Both the position numbers and the translations under genes were made by a program. A stretch of 64,000 bases of DNA, taken from Erwinia_E haradaeae_H. GTDB taxonomy: Bacteria; Pseudomonadota; Gammaproteobacteria; Enterobacterales; Enterobacteriaceae. Position 1 is the stretch's first letter. Each line of letters opens with the position of its first letter. The notes beneath the pieces are model-generated. The model made no database searches. It was not told the origin of the DNA and saw only the letters and a program-made list of their open reading frames with translations. The DNA lies in contig NZ_LR217705.1 in the NCBI RefSeq assembly GCF_900698885.1, forward strand, positions 558,001-622,000. Direction: 5' to 3'. This document shows positions 43,169-52,082 of this stretch, piece after piece.

Positions 43169-44226
43169 ATGACTAACAAAAAACTAATGGTAATGGCTGG
43201 TGGTACCGGTGGGCATATTTTTCCAGGTTTAGCTGTAGCTAATTATCTTATACAATTAGAATGGAAAATTCTTTGGTTAGGTACCGCTGAAAGAATGGAG
43301 TCACATTTAGTTCCTAAGCATGGTATTGATATTAAGTTTATCCGAATTAGAGGGCTACGAAATCAAAGAATTCTAAGCTTACTAGCCTCGCCAGTAAAAA
43401 TCTTATATGCTTGGTATCAAGCACGAAAAATTATTCAAGCATGGAAACCAGATGTAGTATTGGGTATGGGAGGTTATGTATCTGGTCCAGGTGCTTTAGC
43501 AGCCTGGAGTTGTGGTGTGCCTCTAATACTTCATGAACAAAATGGTGTTGCGGGGTTAACTAATAAATGGTTATCTAGATTGCCAGTAAAGTTATACAAG
43601 CGTTTCCAGGAGCGCTTTCTTCTGCAGAAGTTGTGGGAAATCCAATACGTGAAGATCTTTTAGCGCTACCGGAACCGTCCGTACGTTTTTCAGGGCGTAA
43701 AGGTTCAATCCGCGTACTAGTTCTGGGAGGCAGTCAAGGCGCAAGCATACTCAATCAGACCATGCCTCAAGTAGCAGCGGAGATGGGTGAAAAGATTAAG
43801 CTATGGCATCAAGTGGGGAAGGGCTCTCTAAATATAGTGAGCAAAGATTACGCTAAATTGAACTGTTTACCTTATATAGTATCGGAATTTATTGATGATA
43901 TAGCAGCCGCCTATTCTTGGGCAGATGTAGTAATTTGTCGATCTGGTGCTATGACTGTTAGCGAAATTTCTGCTGTGGGTCTTCCAGCAATCTTTGTACC
44001 CTTTCAGCATAAGGATCGTCAGCAATATTGGAATGCATTACAATTAGCGAGAATTGGTGGTGCGGTTATTTATGAACAGAAGGAGTTTACTGCTGATATA
44101 GTGTCACAGACCTTAGAAGAATGGGATCGTGACAAACTTTTAATAATGGCTGAGAAATCTCGTTCCATAGCTATATTAGATGCAACCACGCGTGTGTCCT
44201 CTGCAATAAAAAATGCAGTACGTTGA
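43169..44226 (+). pseudogene. murG: lipid II synthase MurG, interrupted by a single-base frameshift
   Basis: MurG adds GlcNAc to lipid I, giving lipid II at the inner face of the inner membrane. The first frame (from the ATG at 43169) encodes the N-terminal half with [41 protein letters not shown] and [19 protein letters not shown], then runs out of homology and stops at 43663. Homology continues one frame over ([62 protein letters not shown]) to 44226. Adding one A to the AAA at 43588-43590 restores a 352-residue protein (E. coli 355). The rest is well preserved. A sequencing error, a very recent mutation or recoding are all possible. Confidence 0.92.
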
Positions 44227-44333
44227 TATCCTAAAGTATATATAATATACACGTATAACGTATATATTATACACGTTTATATAAAATATGTTTATCTAAA
44301 AATCTAAACACGAAAGACGACTGGTAGGTACAA
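44227..44333. other. short spacer between murG and murC with TA-rich direct repeats
   Basis: A 107-base gap containing two near-identical units ending in TATACACGT (around 44240-44254 and 44262-44276) and AT palindromes. It may be a local duplication. The murC ribosome-binding site AGG lies at its end. Confidence 0.5.
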
Positions 44334-45779
44334 ATGACGAACACTAAACCAGTAAGTGTACTACGTGATATCACATCTAAAATGCGTTACTTTCGGAATA
44401 TTCATTTTGTTGGTATTGGTGGTTCTGGGATGGGCGGAATTGCTACAATTTTAGCACAAGATGGTTATCAAATTAGTGGTTCGGAATTAACACCTAATGC
44501 GATTACGCAATACCTAAAGACGCTTGGAGTGATAATCTTTTGTCATCATGATCCTGAAAATATAAAAAATTCTAATCTAGTAGTAATATCAAGCGCCATA
44601 TCAGAAGATAACCCAGAAGTAGTATCTGCACATAAGGCAAATATTCCCGTCATTCGACGGGCAGAAATGCTATCAGAATTAATGCGATTCCGACATGGAA
44701 TTATCATTTCAGGTACGCACGGAAAAACAACTACTACTGCTATGATTGCCCGTATATATGAAGAAGGAGGCTTAGACCCTACATTAATTAACGGAGGAAC
44801 AGTAAAAACAATCGGCGCTAACGCTCGTCTTGGAAAAAGTTTCTATTTGGTGGCTGAAGCAGATGAGAGTGACGCGTCATTTCTTTGTTTACAGCCAATC
44901 TTAGCTGTGATCACAAATATTGAAGCTGATCATCTAGATACTTACCAGGGTAATTTTTATAAACTCAAGCAGACTTTTATCGAATTTTTACATAATCTTC
45001 CGTTTTACGGTAAGGCTATTTTATGTATTGATGATAAAGCTGTCCGTAGTATTATACCATATATAAAACGTAACATTATAACCTACGGATATAGAAAAGA
45101 TGCTGATGTACAGGTTCTAAACTATCAATGTGATAGAGGAAAAGGTTACTTTACCTTGGCGCGTCAGAATAAACCCTTGATAGACATTGCCCTAAATACT
45201 CCTGGAGTGCATCATTCACTTAATGCAGCTGCTGCGGTAGCAGTAGCAACTGAAGATGGCATTTCTGATACAGATATTATCGATGGACTGAAGAATTTTC
45301 AAGGGGTTAGCCGGCGTTTTGATGTACTTGGTGAGTATCCATTAGATCAAATAAATGGCTGTGCTGGTACAGTTATACTTATTGATGATTACGGTCATCA
45401 TCCAACAGAAATAGATGTTACTATCAAGACTATACGATCTATGTGGCCGGATAGAAAATTGATTATGATTTTTCAGCCACATCGTTATACCCGTACGCGT
45501 GATTTACATTTTGATTTTACTAATGTTTTATCTCAGGTGGATGAATTGATAATGCTGGAGGTGTATTCTGCTGGCGAATCTCCAATTAATGGAGCAGATA
45601 GTAATTCACTATGCTGTGCTATTCGTGACCGTAAAAAATTAAATCCAATTTTAATATCTAATCATAATAGAGTGCTGGAAAATCTTCTGCCGCGATTAAC
45701 GGGAAACAATCTGATTTTAGTACAAGGTGCTGGGAATATAGACACTATTGCCTATGAGATTTCTAGAGCGCTATTATAG
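44334..45779 (+). CDS. murC: UDP-MurNAc:L-alanine ligase
   Basis: MurC adds the first amino acid, L-alanine, to UDP-MurNAc. The 481 residues match E. coli MurC (491), with the C-terminal tail shortened by about ten. Visible motifs are [15 protein letters not shown] (UDP-binding), [15 protein letters not shown], the ATP loop [54 protein letters not shown] and [15 protein letters not shown] precedes the ATG. It follows murG across a 107-base TA-rich spacer and is followed by ddlB 33 bases later. Confidence 0.97.
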   Translation: MTNTKPVSVLRDITSKMRYFRNIHFVGIGGSGMGGIATILAQDGYQISGSELTPNAITQYLKTLGVIIFCHHDPENIKNSNLVVISSAISEDNPEVVSAHKANIPVIRRAEMLSELMRFRHGIIISGTHGKTTTTAMIARIYEEGGLDPTLINGGTVKTIGANARLGKSFYLVAEADESDASFLCLQPILAVITNIEADHLDTYQGNFYKLKQTFIEFLHNLPFYGKAILCIDDKAVRSIIPYIKRNIITYGYRKDADVQVLNYQCDRGKGYFTLARQNKPLIDIALNTPGVHHSLNAAAAVAVATEDGISDTDIIDGLKNFQGVSRRFDVLGEYPLDQINGCAGTVILIDDYGHHPTEIDVTIKTIRSMWPDRKLIMIFQPHRYTRTRDLHFDFTNVLSQVDELIMLEVYSAGESPINGADSNSLCCAIRDRKKLNPILISNHNRVLENLLPRLTGNNLILVQGAGNIDTIAYEISRALL

Positions 45780-45812
45780 ATGTCAGTTTTTGATTAATTC
45801 AAAAAGGAGATT

Positions 45813-46736
45813 ATGATGGTTGGAAAAGTAGCAGTCTTAATGGGAGGTTGCTCTTCGGAGCGAGAGATCTCTCTGTTATCAGGGCAGGCGGTTTTAAATG
45901 GTCTAAGAGACATCGGATTTGATGCTCACCCTGTAGATACAAGCGCTTTTCCAATTTTTCAATTAAAACAAGAGGGATTTATTAAAGCTTTTATTGCATT
46001 ACACGGACGAGGTGGTGAAGACGGCACAATTCAAGCCATATTGGAATATCTTAGTATTCCTTACACTGGAAGTGGGGTATTAGCTTCATCCTTAAGTATA
46101 GATAAAATACAGAGTAAATATCTATGGAAAGGTTATGGTCTTTCAACATGCCCTTTTATTTCATTAAATCAGTCACAAATGAATAAAAATTTATCTCACC
46201 AAGTAAAAAAAAATCTTAGTCATCTGGGGCTACCTGTATTTGTAAAACCTAATCGCGCAGGATCTAGTCTAGGTGTCTCACGTGTCAACTATATGTCAGA
46301 TTTGGAGCCAGCATTAATAAAAGCTTTTCATTATGATCAAGAAATATTAATAGAGACGTTTTTAAGTGGTAATGAGTATACTATCGGCGTGATTGGTACA
46401 ACAGTTCTACCATCAATTCGCATTCAATGTTCTAGAGAGTTTTATAGTTATCATGCGAAATATATTGCGAATGATACTAAATATTTTTGTCCATCAGGTC
46501 TAAGTGTAAAAAAAGAAGAGGATTTAAAATCTTTGAGTCTTGCAGCATGGAATGCGCTTGGCTGTGTAGGCTGTGGTCGTATTGATGTGATGGCAGATTC
46601 TGCTGGTCGTTTTTATTTGCTAGAGGTAAACACCTCTCCAGGAATGAGTAGTCACAGTTTAGTACCAATAGCAGCTAAAAAAGCGGGGATAAGTTTTTCA
46701 GAACTCGTAGGACGCATCTTGGATTTAGCAAATTAA
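45813..46736 (+). CDS. ddlB: D-alanine-D-alanine ligase B
   Basis: DdlB joins two D-alanines with ATP, supplying MurF. The 307 residues match E. coli DdlB (306): VAVLMGGCSSEREISLLSG, ALHGRGGEDGTIQ, PYTGSGVLASSLSIDK, the ATP-grasp core FVKPNRAGSSLGVS, and the metal-binding end LLEVNTSPGMSSHSLVP. Two adjacent ATGs (45813 and 45816) both lie behind AAGGAG. In E. coli ddlB is followed by ftsQ; here a hairpin and an 877-base non-coding stretch come next, before ftsA. Confidence 0.97.
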   Translation: MMVGKVAVLMGGCSSEREISLLSGQAVLNGLRDIGFDAHPVDTSAFPIFQLKQEGFIKAFIALHGRGGEDGTIQAILEYLSIPYTGSGVLASSLSIDKIQSKYLWKGYGLSTCPFISLNQSQMNKNLSHQVKKNLSHLGLPVFVKPNRAGSSLGVSRVNYMSDLEPALIKAFHYDQEILIETFLSGNEYTIGVIGTTVLPSIRIQCSREFYSYHAKYIANDTKYFCPSGLSVKKEEDLKSLSLAAWNALGCVGCGRIDVMADSAGRFYLLEVNTSPGMSSHSLVPIAAKKAGISFSELVGRILDLAN

Positions 46737-47613
46737 AACAATAGATGAAATTTTAAGATTAATCCATAAAATGGATTAATATGCATTCAGATTGAATTGA
46801 GTAATTTTTAAACATTCATAAAGCCTAATGATACTATGTATCATGGTCAGGATAACATAAATAGTACACAAAGAATTTGTATAATAAACTTTTAACCAAT
46901 TAAAGGTGAACACTTAATTGATGTTAAAAATATAACATATTTATTATTTCTGTATTATAAAAATAAATATCTAAACATGAAGCTTTTCTGATAATAAATC
47001 TGTGTAATATAACACCTATCGTTTTGTGTGAACTCAATGCAAAATTTTTCTAAAAAGTGGTATTTTATAGGTTCAGTAGATTCTTTATGTATAGACTAAA
47101 TTGATCTATTATATTTAGACCTTAATTAAAGAGTAATACACTTAAGTCAAAATCTATTATAACTGTAGATTGATTCACCGCAGTAACACTTATTTGGTGT
47201 ACCAAAGAAATGAGTAATTAACAGTATTTATTAAAGTATCTTTATCATTTCAAGCAACGTACAGGGCAGAAAAATTTTTGTATAGATTTCTAATTTAATT
47301 ATTCTTGTAGAGTCAAAGAAATCTTTAATAAAAACATAATAGTTTAGAAATAGAACATTATTTTCTACATAATGACATAATCATTGATTAGAAATAGACA
47401 CTCCACATAATAATATCGTAAAACTATAAGAATATTGAGGTGTCGTCTTTAAATATATCTATTGCAGGTAGTGCAGAAAAGCATGGAGCATAAATATGTT
47501 ACGCATGTAATTTCTGGTACTATCATTCTCCCCAGAAGTGAATTGCCTCATGGTTCTCGTGATTAGGTCACTCAAGAGTTTTTGTCATATAGTGATGTAT
47601 AGGTTAAAGAACA
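46737..47613. pseudogene. position of lost ftsQ, possible eroded remnant
   Basis: In E. coli ddlB-ftsQ-ftsA are contiguous and ftsQ is 831 bp; here the same interval is 877 bp and has no open frame. Near its 3' end, reading on the plus strand after a stop at about 47452, the peptide IYLLQVVQ...EHKYVTHVISGT loosely echoes the FtsQ C-terminal LYPVLQQQ...SYVDLRYDSGA. The resemblance is weak and could be chance. The interval length and flanking order are solid; the remnant is a guess. Confidence 0.4.
46758..46780 (+). terminator. hairpin after ddlB
   Basis: ATTAATCCAT (46758-46767) pairs perfectly with ATGGATTAAT (46771-46780) around AAA, starting 22 bases after the ddlB stop. No T-tract follows, so it may act as an mRNA 3'-end stabiliser rather than an intrinsic terminator. 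Confidence 0.45.
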
Positions 47614-48870
47614 ATGATCAAATTAATAGATAAAAAACTGTTAGTAGGTTTAGAGATAGGTACTACAAAAATTGTAACCATAGTAGGGGAAGTTCTACCT
47701 GATGGTATGATAAATATCATTGGAATCGGGGAATCTTTATCTCGTGGCATGGATAAAGGCGGTGTCAACAACCTTGAGTTAGTAATGCGGTGTGTAAAAA
47801 CAGCAATAAATCAAGCTGAATTAATGGCAGACTGTCAGATTGAATCCGTTTATCTGGCTTTATCAGGACAACACATTAGCTGTCAGAATGAGATAGGAAT
47901 CGTTCCTATTTCTGAGGAAGAGGTAACACAGGAAGACGTAGATACTGTTGTTCATACTGCCCAATCTGTTCGTGTGCGTGATGAACATCGTATCCTTCAT
48001 GTTATTCCACAAGAATATGCTATTGATTATCAGGATGGAATTAAAAATCCGATTGGCCTGTCTGGTGTACGCATGAAAGCTAAGGTGCACCTCATTACAT
48101 GCCATAATGACATGGCAAAGAATATTGTTAAAGTGGTTGCCCGTTGTGGCTTAAAGGTGGATCAATTAATTTTTGCTGGTCTAGCATCTAGCTTAGCAGT
48201 ATTAACTACAGACGAGAGAGAATTAGGAGTTTGTGTAGTAGATATTGGCGGTGGAACGATGGATATAGCTATATATACCAATGGCGCCTTACGTTACAGT
48301 AAAGTGATCCCATATGCAGGGAATATTGTCACTAGCGATATCGCTTATGCTTTTGGAACCCCTCCAGCTGATTCAGAAGATATTAAATTAAGCAAAGGGT
48401 GCACAGTAGGATCTCTTGATATTGAAGGTGAAACTGTTGAAATACCAAGCGCAGGAGGACAATTAGCAAAAAATCTTCAACTTAAAACGCTTACGGAAAT
48501 TGTTGAACTACGCTATACAGAATTACTTAATTTAGTCAATGATGAAATTTTACAATTCCAAAATAGTTTCTCTCAAAGTAATATAAAGCATCATCTTGCA
48601 GCAGGTATTGTCCTTACTGGTGGAGCATCTCAAATCAACGGTTTAGAAGCATGCGCACAGCGTGTATTTCATACGCCAGTGCGTATTGGGCATCCGATTT
48701 ATATTTCTGATTCAATAAAAACTATACAAGGACCATCTTATTCGACAGTAGTTGGTTTATTGCATTACGGCAAAGAATATCGAATGAATAATCAAAAATC
48801 TATGAAACAAAGATCTTTAGTAAACACCTGGCTAACAAAAATCAATCGATGGTTAAAAAAAGAGTTTTAA
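47614..48870 (+). CDS. ftsA: cell division protein FtsA
   Basis: FtsA is the actin-like protein that tethers FtsZ to the inner membrane and recruits later division proteins. The 418 residues match E. coli FtsA (420): LLVGLEIGTTKIVTIVGE (phosphate-1 loop), the 1C domain with ISCQNEIGIVPISEEEVTQED, VVDIGGGTMDIAIY, AGIVLTGGASQINGL, and the C-terminal amphipathic membrane-targeting helix INRWLKKEF. An AGG lies about 10 bases before the ATG. With ftsQ gone upstream, its transcription must come from within the 877-base gap or from readthrough. ftsZ follows after 74 bases. Confidence 0.97.
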   Translation: MIKLIDKKLLVGLEIGTTKIVTIVGEVLPDGMINIIGIGESLSRGMDKGGVNNLELVMRCVKTAINQAELMADCQIESVYLALSGQHISCQNEIGIVPISEEEVTQEDVDTVVHTAQSVRVRDEHRILHVIPQEYAIDYQDGIKNPIGLSGVRMKAKVHLITCHNDMAKNIVKVVARCGLKVDQLIFAGLASSLAVLTTDERELGVCVVDIGGGTMDIAIYTNGALRYSKVIPYAGNIVTSDIAYAFGTPPADSEDIKLSKGCTVGSLDIEGETVEIPSAGGQLAKNLQLKTLTEIVELRYTELLNLVNDEILQFQNSFSQSNIKHHLAAGIVLTGGASQINGLEACAQRVFHTPVRIGHPIYISDSIKTIQGPSYSTVVGLLHYGKEYRMNNQKSMKQRSLVNTWLTKINRWLKKEF

Positions 48871-48944
48871 TTTTAATTTTTCAATAAGGATTATTTTGAT
48901 CTTTTTAGTAACCTTAAAAGAATAGCATGTAATGGAGCGATATT

Positions 48945-50120
48945 ATGTTTGAACCCTTAGAATTAACCAATGACGCTATAATTAAAGTCATTGGTGTGGG
49001 CGGAGGTGGCGGGAACGCTGTTGAACATATGATCCGAGAAAATATTGCAGGTGTTGAGTTTTTTGCGGTAAACACAGATGCACAAGCATTACGCAAAACA
49101 ACTATTAGCCAGACTATCCAAATAGGTAATACCATCACCAAGGGTCTTGGAGCTGGTGCAAATCCGGAGATAGGAAGACATGCTGCAGAAGAAGATCGTG
49201 AGGTATTACGTCAGATATTAACAGATACAGACATGGTTTTTATTGCTGCAGGCATGGGTGGTGGAACAGGTACTGGCGCAGCGCCAGTAGTTGCCGAAGT
49301 GGCTAAAGAATTTGGTATCCTAACTGTTTCTGTAGTGACAAAACCCTTTAATTTTGAAGGAAAGAAACGAATGTCATTTGCAGAGCAAGGTATTTCTGAA
49401 CTATCTAAGTATGTTGATTCATTAATTACTATTCCTAACGACAAATTATTAAAAGTACTAGGTCGCGGTGTTTCTTTGCTCGACGCATTTGGCGCAGCTA
49501 ATGATATCTTAAAGGGGTCGGTACAAGGAATTGCCGAATTAATTACTAGACCAGGGCTCATTAATGTTGATTTTGCTGATGTTCGCACTGTAATGTCTGA
49601 GATGGGTTATGCAATGATGGGATCTGGTATTGCGTGCGGTGAAGATCGCGCTGAAGAAGCATCTGAAATGGCGGTCTCTAGTCCATTACTCGAGGATATT
49701 GATCTTTCTGGTGCACGTGGTGTCCTGGTGAATATTACCGCTGGTTTTGATCTTCGTTTAGATGAGTTTGAAACTATTGGTAACACCATTCGTGCATTTG
49801 CTTCCGATAGCGCTACAGTAGTTATCGGCACCTCTTTAGATCCTGAAATGCACGATACACTACGCGTGACAGTCGTAGCTACCGGTATTGGTGCGAGCAG
49901 ATGTCAGGATGTAACATCAGTTACTAATAAACAATCCACTCATCATCCTATGAGAGATAATCGTTATCAACAACACGGACTACCTGCGATGACACCAGAA
50001 TCAGAGCCTGTTGTAAGAACTACACACGAACGAGAAGCAAAATTAAATCAACCCTCTAACTATCTAGATATCCCAGCATTTCTACGAAAAAGGAAGAATC
50101 AAAAGAATGAGAATAATTAG
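48945..50120 (+). CDS. ftsZ: cell division GTPase FtsZ
   Basis: FtsZ polymerises into the Z ring that organises division. The 391 residues match E. coli FtsZ (383): [18 protein letters not shown], the tubulin signature [14 protein letters not shown] near residues 106-119, the T7 loop ([15 protein letters not shown]), then a variable linker and the conserved C-terminal peptide [14 protein letters not shown] that binds FtsA and other partners. GGAG precedes the ATG. Intact FtsZ with its C-terminal tail indicates conventional division despite missing FtsQ and FtsL genes at their usual positions. Confidence 0.98.
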   Translation: MFEPLELTNDAIIKVIGVGGGGGNAVEHMIRENIAGVEFFAVNTDAQALRKTTISQTIQIGNTITKGLGAGANPEIGRHAAEEDREVLRQILTDTDMVFIAAGMGGGTGTGAAPVVAEVAKEFGILTVSVVTKPFNFEGKKRMSFAEQGISELSKYVDSLITIPNDKLLKVLGRGVSLLDAFGAANDILKGSVQGIAELITRPGLINVDFADVRTVMSEMGYAMMGSGIACGEDRAEEASEMAVSSPLLEDIDLSGARGVLVNITAGFDLRLDEFETIGNTIRAFASDSATVVIGTSLDPEMHDTLRVTVVATGIGASRCQDVTSVTNKQSTHHPMRDNRYQQHGLPAMTPESEPVVRTTHEREAKLNQPSNYLDIPAFLRKRKNQKNENN

Positions 50121-50214
50121 ATGTCAGATCTGGTCTTTTGTAAATAAAACATATTAGTATCTTTTTTATTTAGTGTGTATTTAAGGTAAGACCCCTCATG
50201 TTTGGGATCACAAA

Positions 50215-51111
50215 ATGATTAAACAACGGACATTAAAGCGTACTGTGCAGACAACTGGTGTTGGTTTACATACTGGGAAAAGAATTACTTTGACCTTGCG
50301 TTGCGCGTTGGCTAATACTGGAGTGATTTATCGTCGTACCGACTTGAACCCTCCTGTGGATATTCCCGCTAAAGCGCAATTAGTACGCGATACTATGCTA
50401 TGCACATGCTTAGTTAATGAGCATGAAGTTAGGATTTCAACAGTAGAGCATATTAATGCCGCTCTTGCGGGGTTAGGTGTAGATAACATCATTGTAGAGG
50501 TGAATGCGCCTGAAATTCCAATTATGGATGGCAGTGCAGCGCCATTTATCTATTTACTGATGGATGCTGGTATTGTAGAATTAAATAGTGCCAAAACATT
50601 TGTACGTATTAAGCAATCAGTAAGAGTACAAGAAGGTGAAAAATGGGCAGAATTTTCTCCATATCATGGTTTTTCATTAGATTTTACAATTGATTTTAAT
50701 CATCCGGCGATTGATGAAAGCACTCAGCGTTATTATATGGATTTTTCTACTGAAACTTTTACATCTCAAATTAGCCGAGCACGTACTTTTGGGTTTATAC
50801 ATGATATAGAAAACCTACAATGCCGAGGTCTATGTCTCGGGGGAAGCTTTGATTGCGCTATAGTAGTGGATAAATATCGCGTGTTAAATACAGAGGGCTT
50901 ACGCTTTAAAGATGAATTTGTGCGTCATAAAATACTCGATGCTATAGGTGATCTATATATGTGTGGTCATAGTATATTAGGTGCTTTTACTGCCTATAAA
51001 TCAGGGCATTCATTAAATAATAAACTGTTACAAACGATGTTATCCAAGAAAGAATCATGGGAACTGGCAACTTTTGAGCATGCAGATTTATTGCCAATTA
51101 CATTTTTATAA
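50215..51111 (+). CDS. lpxC: UDP-3-O-acyl-N-acetylglucosamine deacetylase
   Basis: LpxC is the zinc-dependent, committed step of lipid A synthesis. The 298 residues match E. coli LpxC (305), ending at about LLPITF and lacking the last few residues of the tail, which in E. coli carries the FtsH degradation signal. Zinc ligands are H79 ([10 protein letters not shown]) and the HxxxD pair in [27 protein letters not shown] and [13 protein letters not shown] are present. It is last in the division/envelope cluster and points toward the convergent dciA-like gene. The short tail hints that regulated proteolysis may be lost. Confidence 0.96.
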   Translation: MIKQRTLKRTVQTTGVGLHTGKRITLTLRCALANTGVIYRRTDLNPPVDIPAKAQLVRDTMLCTCLVNEHEVRISTVEHINAALAGLGVDNIIVEVNAPEIPIMDGSAAPFIYLLMDAGIVELNSAKTFVRIKQSVRVQEGEKWAEFSPYHGFSLDFTIDFNHPAIDESTQRYYMDFSTETFTSQISRARTFGFIHDIENLQCRGLCLGGSFDCAIVVDKYRVLNTEGLRFKDEFVRHKILDAIGDLYMCGHSILGAFTAYKSGHSLNNKLLQTMLSKKESWELATFEHADLLPITFL

Positions 51112-51303
51112 CCACACCTATTTTTTATATACTCTAAAAGTTTTGGTTATTGTTAATGAGCATATCTTTTTATATAGATAACAAAGTTAATCTTTCTAAT
51201 TTATTTTTGAGTGTTTCCTGGTATTTTTCTGAAATATTTAGAGAAATATGTATTTCCACGTACTCAAGTTTCTTAATGGTTTTTATGCCTAATCTATATA
51301 AAA

Positions 51304-51657
51304 TCAATCATGATGATCTTGTGTAGTTTTTGTGGCTTCTATTGTTATCGCAGGGTCGATCTTGATATGAATAAATTTCAATGATGGTAATATCTTCTTT
51401 TGTAGTGTTTTAAGTAAGTTAATTTTCTCATAATGTAGGCACATTAAATAATTAGCATTTGCTGCATTCAGTATTAAAGTATTTTGATGTATATTAGCTA
51501 TATTATACCAAGGATGCAGTGATTCAGGTATTACTTTATAGGCTAAAAGACGAACTTCATTTAGGATTGTACTTCGCTGATAAATATATTGTAGTATGCT
51601 TTTTTTTTGAGCTTTCTCTAAAAAACTTTGCACTAACTGCGGCTGGTGATCGCGCAT
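51304..51657 (-). CDS. DciA-like DUF721 protein
   Basis: A 117-residue basic protein placed between lpxC and secA on the opposite strand. Its central part (WYNIANIHQNTLILNAANAN, then YEKINLLKTLQKKILPSL and FIHIKIDP) follows the pattern of DUF721: hydrophobic strands, an L-x-L-x-A-x-A-N turn and a leucine-rich helix. DUF721 proteins occur at this position in several gammaproteobacteria. The family includes DciA, a DnaB helicase operator in bacteria without DnaC. GGAG seven bases before the ATG supports expression. Family assignment is from pattern memory; the helicase role is inference. Confidence 0.7.
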   Translation of the reverse strand: MRDHQPQLVQSFLEKAQKKSILQYIYQRSTILNEVRLLAYKVIPESLHPWYNIANIHQNTLILNAANANYLMCLHYEKINLLKTLQKKILPSLKFIHIKIDPAITIEATKTTQDHHD

Positions 51658-52082
51658 GAATAAACTCCAAAAAAAATAATAAGTTTAAGATATGCTTTAA
51701 AGATTTATATGTGTAACGCTCTTAAATTGTACGATATTTATCGTACTAAGATATATGAGTATTATATAATATATTTAGCATGTAATAATCTATATTTTTA
51801 TTATATTTTCTACATTTTAGAATGATTTTAATTTTCTTCTTTAGAAGAGTCGTAAAAATTATGGCTCAGAATTCTTGGTGTAAATTAAGTACATTATATA
51901 TTACTGTGATAAACTGAAATATATATTTGATATATAGTATATACACCTGTAATTAACTCAATGTACTAGTATTTTCTTTTACCAATCCTAAAACTATATC
52001 TCCTTAATACGTATACCGATATATTAAAATAAAATATTAGTCACGTATTGTCTTGAAAAGACACTTTGAGAGCTTATTCATT
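51658..52082. other. leader region of secA, no secM
   Basis: About 425 bases between divergent dciA and secA. In E. coli, secM upstream of secA encodes an arrest peptide that controls secA translation; no open frame or the arrest motif is visible here. A strongly AT-rich promoter region is all that remains. Confidence 0.55.

Noticed and set aside
49211..49588. 125-codon minus-strand frame inside ftsZ
   Set aside because: Antisense shadow of the highly conserved GTPase domain of FtsZ.
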